DNA from: Desarmillaria ectypa
Taxonomy: Eukaryota > Basidiomycota > Agaricomycetes > Agaricales > Physalacriaceae
Direction: 5' to 3'
DNA length: 64,000 nt
Assembly (NCBI GenBank): GCA_030407005.1
Contig: JAUDYN010000010.1
Location: 1,302,001 to 1,366,000, forward strand
Positions 44,308 through 56,067 of this stretch are shown here, in pieces. The number at the start of each line of letters is the position of its first letter. The stretch's first letter is position 1. The notes beneath the pieces were generated by a model. The model was not told the origin of the DNA. It worked only from the letters and a program-made list of their open reading frames with translations, and made no database searches. Position numbers and translations under genes: made by a program.

Positions 44308-47300
44308 ATGACTCCTGTCCTTTTACCTCTTCCTTCCAATAATGCGGGATACGGGGACTTCCTGCCATTGCCTCTTCCTGAGAGCTACTGGTCGATACTA
44401 TCTTGGTGATGGCACCTTTAGACCTGCCTTGAATGTTAGTCATCTCCTGAGGCTCCTTGCAGAGCTGTCGGACGCGTCTCCCCCAATCCCCGACAAGGGC
44501 AAGAAACGGGTTGCCCAAGATACATTTGCCAATTCTCTTAATTCTAAACGACGAAAACTGGCGCTAGGGTCTAACAAAGAGAATGGCGTAGAAGTCCTCG
44601 CTTACCCTACTATTCACCCCTACATGCCACCTATAGAAGGAAACACACATACTCCTATCCTTCGCCACGCCTTTGAAATACAATACACGACCGATTATCC
44701 TGCCCACCCTTTGAAGGATCATTTCAATGATGATGCTGAATGGATCTGTGAAGAAGACGAGCTGCGTGACGTCCTGCAAGGCCTTGGAGAGCACATTCAA
44801 GAACCCCTGGTGTTAGATCTGGGCCATGTGCTCATCGCTACATATCACGGAAGATTTATAGGTGTCTCTGAGGAATATCAAGAAGATAGGGAGGGATGGC
44901 TATTCATGTTGCCCACCGTCGGAGCCACTCAGGATGCTGATCCTCGTTCGTTCAATACCGACGTCCTCGTGGTGGCGAATTCCTTGAAGACGTATGGACG
45001 GGTGTCTGTAGACACCTCTCTTAGACTCACTGTCTTACCTTCTGGTATTTGTGACTCGAAGGACCTTCCTTTTAGGCTACATGTAGACGTAACCGTTTCC
45101 ATACTCACCCCAGGAATATTTGGTCCCTTTGGAGGTTATAAGGGCGCGGCCAGGAAAACAACCGAACTCCTCGAGTCCGCTCAGAGAGAGCTCCTGCGCT
45201 TTGCGTCTCCCAAGCCTCCACCGTCGACATTCCAGGGTGTAGTATCTATCCCCTTTTTTTATTCAATCCTTGGACCCGCCCCTGCTCTCCCGTCTGACCG
45301 CGCACTAGAGGCTGTGCAGCCTGAAGAGTTACTTCCAACACTCCTTCCCTTCCAGCGGCGGAGCGTTGCCTGGCTTCTAGAGCGGGAAGGAAAGACTGTC
45401 ACTCCGTCTGGGGATATCATTCCAAAGGCCAATACATCCGAATACTCCTTTTGGGAGACCATTCAAGCAGGCTGCGAGCCTTTTCAGTTTAATCGCTTGA
45501 CCGGGCAAGTAGTTCCCACTTCCGAGGCTGTAGTAGATTCCATGCCTGTATTCGGCGGCATCCTAGCCGAGGAACCAGGTACGTGCTTCAAAATTATACC
45601 CACGTCTCACCACTTTACAACCATTTCTTAGGTTTAGGTAAAACTTTGGAAATTATCTCGTTGATTCTGTTGAACCCCGCTCCGCCGGACCGAAATCCGG
45701 CTCAACAAGTTAGATGGGACCCTATCACAAGGCTCGAAGTAAAAGCCATCAAGGCGAGGCACCTTTGACTGCATCGATTTTCGTTTTTGACAGTAACGCA
45801 GACTACCCTTATCGTTACCCCACCAGCACTTGCATCCCAATGGATCGACGAGCTTGCTACACATGCACCTACACTGAAAGTGCTTGAGTACGATGGATGG
45901 TCGAAGGTCCCTGTCCCTATTAACGCTACTCAGGTTGAAGAAGAGCGTTCCCGGAGAAGCAAAACTAACAAGAAACGTAGCAAAAAAGGACAAGCCTTGG
46001 AGCCCACGGATGGCGTCGTAGACTGGTGCACATGGGTGAACACTTTCGACGTTGTGGTCACCACTTACAGCGTTTTGAAGACTGATTTCAACGTTGCTCG
46101 GGTGGCGCCTGTTCGACCTAGGCGTACGGATGTGGTTTACTCCAACGTTGAGCGCCCACGTAGTCCCTTGGTGATGTGTGAATGGCAACGAGTCGTCATG
46201 GACGAAGTACAGATGGTTGGAGGGGGGAAAACCGAGTATGTCTTTTTGTCCATATAGAATTTAACTGTTCAGTTATCGTTGTTCCACAGAGATATGGTTT
46301 CATATATTCCCCGGCTATCTTCCTTTGCTGTTTCGGGTACTCCTGCTCGTACTCAGATTCAAGATTTGATACATGTTCTCAAGTACGCTTATCCTTACTG
46401 TATAAACGACGGCTAACTGGCTATCAGATTCCTTCGCGTGGATAATGCCGTCAGATCTACGCGGCTGTGGAATCGTCTTATACAGCCTTCTTATGCTGCA
46501 GAGCTAACTGACTTGTTCCGTCACTATACGATCAGGTACGCCTGTTCCGCCACCAGTTCCCTTTCCTTATCATCATTTCCAGAACTATGAAATCAACCGT
46601 GGAGGCAGAGTTAACTATTCCACAACAAACCCGCTATCTTGTTAGCATTGAGATGGGCCGCATTGAGCGCCATGTGAGCCCGCTCAATTTTTCGTTGAAC
46701 CACCTTAGCCTCACATTGAGATAGGTATATGATCAAACTCTTGAGGCTGTTCTACAGGAACTCGGTCTCGATGCTCGTGGTGTGGCAGCATCATCCGGGT
46801 GGGAAACAGATGGAACGGTTCTACGGTCCTCACTCCGCCGACTTCGAGGAATATGTACCCATCCCCAAGTATGTTCACGCAATTAGCGGTGGGTGTCAAG
46901 AGTTAATACTGTGCCCAGGTCGGACAGCTTCAGCGCCAGAACGACAAACTATTCAAGCCAGGTGCCTTGAAGACCATCGAGGAGGTTTTACATGTTAGCT
47001 GTTCACCTTCAAGTGTTGTTCCTTTCTAACGCAACTCTTGGTAGACCATGCAAGATCAAAATTGGAGAAATGTTATGGACGACTTCAAGTTGAAGGTCTC
47101 TTCATATTTCACTCCCGATATCTTTCTTGTACTAATCACGGAATGCAGGTGCAAGCTATCGTTCTGCTCGCACAGCTGAAACAACAGGACAAGGATGATC
47201 ACAACCATTATCATCGTGCCTTGGAGCTCCTTCTCATCGCCGAAAAGGAGGCAAACGAGTTGATTGACGAAATAGAATCGGCCATCACAAACCATGATGC

Positions 47301-50300
47301 CAAGGGCGACGTCTTAAAAAAGGAAGCAGCTGCCCGTAGAGCGTCTCAACCAGAATTGCCAAGTCGAAAAGGAAAAGAACGGGAGCTATCATGGACTCCG
47401 TCTGAGGATACAGATGACGATGGTCTTCCCCGTACCCCTGCTGGAGAAGAGCACGGAGTAAAGCGCCGTGCACTTCAACAGCGTCTTCGCGAGTCGCGTA
47501 TGGTTCTGCATCGTGTCAAATTCCTGCAAGGTGACACCTACCACGTTCTGGGAGATTTATTCTCTGCAGAGGAGTCAACTGCGTACGCAATTTGTGAGGA
47601 AATACGATGCGACCTCTTGAAAAGTACGTACCTTTCCCAGCTTTTGCCATAATAGAAAAGAACATCATTTTCTCCTTACCTAGGTACGGAAGATGAGGTT
47701 AATCACGGAATGGATCAATTGGATGTGGATGCCACTAGGCATGGGATCAACGAAAATACTCTGACAATTCCTCTTCCATTCCTAGAGCAAGGGGGGATAC
47801 GTTCCAGTGACATTGTGCGTACTCTCTTAATAATTCAATGCGACGACTGAACGACACTCACAGGTCGACCAACTCCATGAAATTATCGAAGATGTTCTCA
47901 ACGTTCAATCGGTCCTGCTATGGGAATGGAGGACTTGCCTTCACAAGTTACTTACACAGAAGTTGTCGGCTTCTGAGAATGAAGCCGACGGTGAAGAATA
48001 TCAGCGTAGTCTCGACGATCAAGGAGAGGCAGAGACGTATCTCCAAGCATACACTGCACTTCTTGCGGACCGCCGGGAAGCTCTTGTAAATGAACGAACT
48101 CTACTAGCAGTACATGATGCAAGGTCAGCGTTACCAACTGATTTTTCTTTGGCTCCTATTCTAACCTATTCCTACAGAGAGACAAAGCATCGCCAGACAA
48201 GAACTGCTGGAAAAACCGCCGTTGGCGCGGCTGATAATGCTTCAGGACTGCCTAGCAATATTGAGTTGCAGCCCGAGCACGAAGTGCTGCGCCAGGAGCT
48301 GGCTGAACAGCGCAAAAAATTGCTGAAGGAACTTGACGCTCGGTCGGCAAAATCGGTGAGTTTGCATCAGTGTCATATATACCAGAGGGCTCAGTTCCGG
48401 CGAACAGATTTTGGTAGATCTCACGGCGGCTATGTCTAGGATCAATCGTGATTCAGATCCAGAGAAAGCACTGTTGAAACATGCCATAGCCGAGGTTCGC
48501 CGATTAATCATAGATCAAGGTATTTGTTATGCTGTCGAGTTCTTCGTGCATGTTTTCAACCCTCATTAAAGGTGCTAATCTTGACAAGCTTGATGCTGAC
48601 CTTGCTTTGTTCCGAAAAGCTTTCAATCAGAGAATCCTGTATTTCCGTCAGCTGCAGGAAATTTCAGATTCCGTCACCCAGGTTACATGGGAGAGGACCT
48701 TTGACGAAGCTGTTCAAGAGTGTGAAGCTGAAAAGACGAGGTTAGAAAACAGACTGAAGACAAGCCGAGCACATCAGCGGTACCTCGACAACCTTGCCAA
48801 GGACAGAGATGAAGCTAAGGACGTAGAAGATGAGTGTGTTCTGTGTGGATGTCAATTTGAGCGTGGCTTTATCACTGTTTGGTATGTTAACTCATCGTTT
48901 GTCTACAAGTTGACGCCAACATTGATTATAGTGCCCATGTATTCTGCGAAGGCTGCACGAAAGCCTGGTTACAACGGAGAGAAGGAAAGGCGTGTCCTGT
49001 ATGCAGAGTGCACGTCGACGCGAAGAACTTGCAAAGGTTTGCTGTAAACGGGCCTGAGAATCCTGCACTAGGCCGAAATGTTAACGGCGAAATGGTTCCG
49101 CAATCTCGTCGGAAAATTGAATACAACATGATTGGTGCGTATGACCTTGCAGTTTCACGCTTTTCTCATAGCGCCCCAACGGCGGCGCGTAGGTCCGGAG
49201 CTGTTTGACTCTATTGAACACATGGAATGCTTTGGCGACTACGGTAGGAAGATCCAAACTCTTGTCCGACATCTCTTGTACTTGCAAGAGAATGACCCTG
49301 GTTCCAAGTCTATCGTCTTTTCCGCGTGGGAAGATTCACTACACAGTTAGTTTGGTTGTTTATATTGCTTAATGTAACGCTGACAATCTTCTCTTTTTTT
49401 AGTATTACAACGTGCTCTTACAGACAACGGTTAGTACCAATGCTGTACTCGTTTCTACAGGAGGTTACGCTTTTTTACGTTAGCCATCCAATGTCTACGA
49501 ATTGACCAGGGGCGAACGAAGGGTAATAGTGCCTCAAAGAGGTTCAAGTCCGATCCTGATATTCGTGTCTTGCTCTTACACGGGTAAGTTTCTGTCTTCT
49601 ACGGCGTCACAACTTGATTCATAGGCATGTAGTGAGCGAGAAAACGCAGGACTTAATATTACTTGTGCATCAAGAGTCTTCTTATTGGAGAGTGTTGTAC
49701 ACCACGGCTTCGAAGTTCAAGGCAAGTTCAATGACAGACTAAACTAACGCTACTGATTGACAATGTTTTTATAGCAATCGCCCGAATTGATCGTTTGGGA
49801 CAGACCCGACCCACGGAAGGTACGTTTATGCCGTTATCAGTTATGGACACGTGTTTATGACTCTGGTAGTCTACTGTTACTACGCTGAAGGTAAAATTCC
49901 GTAAATTTTGCTTTTTTTCTTGTTCTGTTTTAACATCGGTCGTCTTTCAGATACTGTTGAGAGAAACATCCTTGATTTGGCCGCTCGTCGAGGGCTTTCG
50001 CTTTATACCAAAGGGAATTCAGCTGGAACCCTGAACGCCTCTTCTTTTGACGTCGCTGGCGGCGATAAAGACATCGACTCTCCTTCAAAGAAGAAGCATG
50101 CCCTGAAAGGAGATTTTATATCGAAGTATGCCCCTTCTTGAAATAATTTAGTAATGCTCACAAGTATATCTCTAGAATCGACGATATGCTGGCGATTCTT
50201 TTCCCACATATGTATGAAGATGTCGAGTATTTACTGTCTCCTGATGAGGGCGTGCTTGTGGAGGATGGTGCTGGACATGTGAATGCTGACGCAGGTCCTT

Positions 50301-50320
50301 CCAGGCTGCAACGAAGTTGA
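44308..50320 (+). CDS. SNF2-family helicase with RING finger (SHPRH/Irc20-like)
   Basis: A long many-exon gene. The start is uncertain. ATG 44308 (MTPVLLPLPSNNAGYGDFLP) requires a short intron near 44405-44440. ATG 44342 is open without it. Helicase motifs appear in order: FGGILAEEPGLGKTLE (Walker A), TLIVTPPALASQW (Ia), VVMDEVQMVGG (II), VSGTPAR (III), then after a long insert SIVFSAWED, ERENAGLNITCAS and AIARIDRLGQTRPTE (V-VI). A C3HC4 RING (CVLCGCQFERGFITV, then CAHVFCEGCTKAW, then ACPVCRVHV) sits between the two helicase lobes, the hallmark of SHPRH, Irc20 and Rad5-like ubiquitin ligases. Long coiled coils lie in the insert. Likely nuclear, acting in DNA damage tolerance or chromatin. The C-terminus RIDDMLAILFPHMYEDVEYL is probably conserved. 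Confidence 0.85.
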
Positions 50321-51141
50321 TATCAGATGTAGAATGTACGTAGACGATAACTGCGAAGATGCCGTAAATTTGACTGGACAGGTTGAGGATTATGTACCAA
50401 CCCCCTGCCATTTGCCCCATACAAATCCTTGTTCAAATTTTTCTATAGGGAGGTCAATGTCGTCCCATTTGGGGGATCTTTGTATCTTCGCACCAAAGTT
50501 CTGCGATTTTGACCTAGGTCCCAAACCTGCATCTATCGGACTTACCTGCGGGCTACTATACCCATGTTAAGTGCGAAGACTTCCAGCTTGGATGGTTCTC
50601 CTTGTAGCACGGAGCTTATCCACTAAAATAATTCTTCGCTATCTCAAGGAACACTGGATAAGCCGTCAGGAGGCCCTTTCGCCGCCTTCGCTGCGCCAGG
50701 GACTAAGAGCGGGATCACAAGAAGTTAGATGTTGATGCGATGGCCGTACATGATTAAGACCGCAATATATACGGTACATACTCTTAAGTAACACCTGAAC
50801 GGTGGAGAGCGCTCTATTTAAAAATAGAGTAATACCATCAAGTCTTTGAGGAAAGTCGGCGAATATTGGCGTATGCCCGAATCCGTGGTCTTCTATTCAG
50901 GCAAGGTGAGGTGAAACCATTTATTTATTTATTTAAATGTCTTAATCCCGGCACGTGCTTGCCATGAGGTTTTCGGACATAATAAAATATCAATTTCCTA
51001 TTTCTTCCTTGACCGACGACATTGACATTGTTGAAGGTCTCCGTTTTCTCTTTACGTTTACGGACTTGACGGTGACAACTGTACAAATTCCTTTATTAAT
51101 TAACCGGCAGGGGATCCCCATTAACGACCCACCGACAAGCC
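50321..51141. other. Intergenic region
   Basis: No gene supported. A TTTA repeat occurs at about 50919-50935. The 3' part is the promoter of the Msb1-like gene. Confidence 0.4.
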
Positions 51142-54100
51142 ATGCCCTCGTTCTTGTCCAAGGTATTTGGACGTAAGAAGGACGACAAGGAGTCATCCGC
51201 GGGCCGTCGCACTTCGACCGTCTCTCTTCTCGAAGGAAAATTCGAGGCCATTTCGCCAACTGTATCACTCCCAGCGGACAAACTACCCGAAGCGAAGGAC
51301 AAAGAAAAGGGGAAGGAAATTGGCTTTGGGTTGCTACGAGCCAAGTCTGCTACCCCGGTAATCTCGACACATGCCCCCTCTGAGGTCCCCCACCTTTCAT
51401 TAAATTTGTCCGGGCCAAAGAATGGCGCAAATGCCCGTTCTTTGGGTGTTGTTTTCGAGGCAGATCCCGGCTCCCAAATTCTCTTGTCACAGTCCGATAT
51501 TGGAGGGCGCCGGCTAAATCCATTGGAGACCCTAATATTGGTTCGCGCCTGTTCTCAGGCCATTATCGCGCGAGGCGAGTTGTTTTTCTATCTTCATTTG
51601 TTTAACTACTCATCATTATCCGTTAGGCCTGGAAACGCCAGGTCTCATGCACCCTCATTGGTATTCGGCCGACCCACAAGTTCAGAAACGTTTGTAACAT
51701 TACACCTATCATATAATCACTAATTAACGTCACATTATACCAGGACTTATTTCGCTTTTTATACACTCTTTGGCTCCCAAAAGCCCTATAACCACGCTCT
51801 CTCCCACCTTTTCTTCGCCTACATCAGCTTTTGAAGCTGAGATTACCTCTACACACTCGCCTCACGATGTCGCGGCGGTCCTGAGATGGGGCCTTAGGCA
51901 CTTGCAGCTAGAGGGCAACTCTTTCGGCAAAGATCAAACTTGGTATAAGAACTTCTTCGACGCCGAGAATTCTTCCCAATATCCTCTCACGGCCTTTGAG
52001 GACATCCTCACTCCGCAGCTTCCACCTGCTCATCTTGAGCTATTGGCTGCTACTTTGGATCTCTTCTCGTCGCTTGCCGCACATGCAGAAGCCAATAGCA
52101 CTTCCGGTAGTAAGGTATCCAAGCTGCTTGGTTTGTGGCTCCTAGATGTTGCGCGCGTAGAGCACAGTGACACCTGGTCTTCCTTTTATGCGAGATGGGA
52201 GCGCGCTGGACGGATGATGGAACACATTTTTTTGTCAAATATCAGGTAGGTTGAATACTCCTATGACGTATCTTTTATTCTTACCGAAGTCCTAACAGGC
52301 AAGAAATGGTAAAGAGTAGGATGCCTAAACGTCTCACCGAACTTGTGAAACAGTACCCCTACAGCAGGTCTCCAACCGAAGAGGATCTTCTGCCCCGACC
52401 ATGGTTCTCGACACGACAATATGACGCACTTTATGTCCATATAGATACAGAATTACCCATGTCCGGTCTACAAAACTCAAATCATCCCCTTCGACTGATA
52501 TCTGATGCTTTTAAAGCACAGGCCGGCTCAACGGACCATGTAGAACTATGGAATAGGATTAAACAGGTCGCAAATGAAGGAGATGACTCCTCGCCTGGGG
52601 GCTACTCAGCCACCAGCCGCGTATTTGCCGATGAAACTATCCGGTTTCTCTCCATGATACCCATGGAGAGTACCACTTCTGAGATACCAACACTCAATCT
52701 TATTCGACCTACAAGAAAGCGATCATTCTCCTTGAATGAAGTTAAAGCCGCAGCTGCCACAAATGGTGTCAGTAATGGGAAGCTGTCATTTGAGACGCCA
52801 TCAGTTCCCGCCTCGACGTCAACGCCTTCCCCCGCAAGTCATATTGGTATGGACTGGGCCCAGTTTTCGACCTCCGGTTTCCTGGAATCACTGCCGCTCG
52901 GTACCGCGCTTGCTTCCACCCTGATGGATTCGGACCTCGAGGTCACTGTTCCGCCGGAACCCAAGAAGTCTAAGTCGCCGACCCGACGCAATGTACCCGA
53001 GCTGAATATCGATATAAATAAAGCAGCGCCAGTGGAGGAACCCAGCTCTACTTCCAAGGTGACCAGCGTGTCATCTGTGCAGCTCGATGAAGCTTTCATA
53101 GACTTTTGGAACGACGCACTGGTGGATCCGATATCTTCAGACTGGCCGTCCTTTGTTATCTGCAAGTTGAAGGGATCATTATCCGACATTGAAATCGAAG
53201 GGAAGCGACTTGAATGGGTAGTTCTCGAGCAGACCTTCAGCAAACCACCACCTCCTCTGCCACCGGCGTCAGACAGTTATGCTTCGCCTTCTGTTGAATC
53301 ACCCGGTAAACGGCCTCGAGCATCCTCTCCTAAACCTTCATTCAAATCAGATATATCTGGCACGTTCTCTTCGACGAGGAAGCGGTTTAGCTTCTGGACC
53401 GGTGGTGATAATAAACGGAAGAATGCGAACAGTCCCAAGTCTCCCAAGTCTCCCAAGATTGGCGAGATGGGCGAAATTTTGAAGGAAGAGGACGGCGACA
53501 AGGTCAAGGCAAAGACTACGAGGAAGTCAGTGGATGTGCCGAAGGATATTCCGGAGGAACGAGAGCCCGAGGGTGGTATTTCCAAGGCAAAGGTTGCTGC
53601 AACTGCTGCAGCTGTCACCGCTGTGGGAGCTACTGCTGTGCTGGTCCAAGCGGTCGCTGAAGTCGCATCTGATGGATCGAAAGTAGTCACTTCGACAGAA
53701 GCGGTCTCCATACCTGATTTCGCACCAAACAAGATCACCATCCCGGAATCTACAGTTGAACTTCCTGCATCCCCACCTGTCGTTGACCCTATTCCCGCAA
53801 CAACACCTGTTGACGAAACAGCCATCACCTTGGAAGTGAAAGTCGAGGACGCTCCCATAACGAAATCCGCCGCTGCACCAGATGAGGTCCCTCCTCCAGT
53901 TTTGGAGGGCAGGACACTTAGGGTTGAAGAGCCTCTTGCATCGGAACCTGTGCCCAAAGTTATCTCGTCACCCGCTGATGCCGCTCCGGCTCTGGAGGAA
54001 GCGGCTGTACCTACGAGTGAATCGGAAACAACTCCGGTCACAAGCTCAATTGATAAACCTGCTCCTCTCACGGTTGAAGAGCCAGTTACCGCACCTGCTG

Positions 54101-55723
54101 AGGAAACCGCTGCCATTCCTGAGGAGAGACTGGCTTCTGTACCCGTTGACGAGTCGGCTATAACTTCTATGGAAGAGCCGGTCATAGCGCAGGCAGAGCA
54201 ACTGGCACCAGCACCTGTTGAAGAGGAGTCGGTGAAAGTTGTTCCCACTGAAGACGTCGCGCCTATAGAGTTAGCTGCTGCCGTTACTGTTGAAGGATCA
54301 GTACCAGTACCCGCCAACCAGTCTGCCGCACCGTGTGTGGCGGAGCTCACAGCAGTGACAGCACCCGCACCTATTGAGATGGAATCGGTGAAAAATGCTG
54401 CTCCTGTTGAACACGTTGCATATGTAACCGAAGAACCGTCACTTGTTGTCCAACAGGAGAATGTTACAGCCCCGGTGGAAGAACAAGCGCCACTTTCACT
54501 CCCCACACCCGTCACAACGGACGTCGCAGTGGCTCCTGCTGAAGAGCTACTGGCGCTTGCCCCCGAGGAACAAAGTGTTGCTCCTATTCAGGCCGAAGAC
54601 CTCGTCTCTTTACCGATTGAAGAAGAAGAAGCCTTACCTACAATTGAAGAGGACGCTACCGCTATTAAAGAAAACTTTGCCAACTTCGGAGCTACTGCGC
54701 CAGCAGAAGAGACAGTGGAAACTTCGACAAATTCCGAAGTTGTGGGGGGCATTGCAACCCCAATAGTTGAGGACAAGGCCGCCGCGCCCGGTGGCGAGTA
54801 CCACTCTGAGGTCACTCCTAGCGAGTCAGTGCCGTTGCCCACCTCTTCAGTCATAGAGACGACATCCGAGCCTGATGTGGCGGCTGTCATACAACGACAA
54901 CCCGAAGTTTTCCCCGTTGCCGAACCAGAAATCATTGCTCCAGCCTCGCACCCCGAAGAAGAGCCTCTATCGAGTGACGTATTATTAGCAGTAGAATCTG
55001 AATATAGCCCTCGGCAAGTGCCCGCCGTGTCAGCTCTGGAGAAAGAACCTGTCGACACTCCTTTGCTCGTCGAGAAACCAGCAATTGTTGTAGCTCCTGC
55101 TACTGATGAGCCTGCCGCTAAGGAGCCTAGCGTTGTTCATACTGAACCCATTCGTGATTCGACGCCAGAACCCCAAGACGAGGACACGGTACCGTTGTCA
55201 CCTGTTCCTGTTGTCGACGCGGAGCCGCCTACGCCAGCGTTTCCCGTTGTCGAGGAGATCCATGAACCCCAAGTCAAAGAGCACAGTGAATCCCCCTCAC
55301 CTGATGCGAAAGCAGAACTCCCTCCTGCTTCAGCCGGTGTCATCCTTGCGGGAGAGACTCCGGGCCCCCAGCCCGCTTTAAGCACAAGCGAAGCACAGAC
55401 AATAATACAAGCCTCTTCAGAGGAAGATGATATTTTCCTATCTTCGAATGGTGGTCTTTCTAATGGTTCGTCGCAATACTTAACCATTAATTTGCCTAAC
55501 TCGCAATCTAGACGTTGAAAATTCTGCCCACGAGAAAACACATACTGGCAGCGATAAGGTCGAGCCATCTGATCCAGTGACTCCTCCCGGCTTGTACAGC
55601 GCTCTTACTCCCGATAAGGAGAGCAATGATACCAATGATCATTGTAAGCATGAAAGGCCTATTGTTCTCACACTGCCTAACGCACGGTTAGCTCAAGGAA
55701 ACGGTCATCCAGCGGACTCATAA
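51142..55723 (+). CDS. Msb1/Mug8-domain cell-polarity protein with long repetitive tail
   Basis: The start MPSFLSKVFGRKKDDKESS is followed by exons that join in phase. Introns: 51575-51626 (GC donor), one near 51690-51741, 52245-52300, and two at the 3' end (about 55466-55511 and 55648-55695). The first 500 residues carry the Msb1/Mug8 (DUF1708-type, RhoGAP-like) region: LLSQSDIGGRRLNPLETLIL, LETPGLMHPHWYSADPQVQK, VAAVLRWGLRHLQLEG, ARWERAGRMMEHIFLSNIR and MVKSRMPKRLTELVKQYPY. Family members bind Rho/Cdc42 pathway partners at growth sites. The second half is an Ala/Pro/Glu/Val-rich degenerate repeat (EEPVTAPAEE-like units) with no fold. The protein ends ALTPDKESNDTND and GNGHPADS. No disruption seen. 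Confidence 0.78.
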
Positions 55724-56067
55724 TTACCACACTTGTCACTGTACGTTCATTGGACGATGATACCCCCATCCCCCCATCTCTCATTTCTTTTCATCTTCAT
55801 GACAATTTTTCAAGCGGAAGAATATCACTTTTGTCTGCTACTGCTTGGTCTACATTTTCGCTATTCACACCTCCAGTTAACGTTATGCACATGCTACACT
55901 CACTTCGCTTTTTGGTTATAATTACTTTGCATATTTCACCTATCAATTTTAACCGTAGGAATTGGTTTGGAGGTAGGGCAGCAACGGTTATACATTCTTC
56001 GTAGTTTATTTTCGCACATTGTCATATCAGTGGAAGGAACAAAAGGTATATGTATTACAACAATAGA
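55724..56067. other. Convergent intergenic region
   Basis: 3' flanks of the Msb1-like and NIC96 genes; AT-rich. No gene. Confidence 0.45.

Noticed and set aside
44086..44518. Minus-strand frames over the MFS B/helicase boundary
   Set aside because: They are antisense shadows of the two flanking plus-strand genes.
53277..54515. 412-residue open frame on the minus strand inside the Msb1-like gene
   Set aside because: It is a shadow of the repetitive Glu/Pro/Ala codons on the plus strand; its composition (Ser/Thr/Gly/Ala only) mirrors the repeat and there is no domain.
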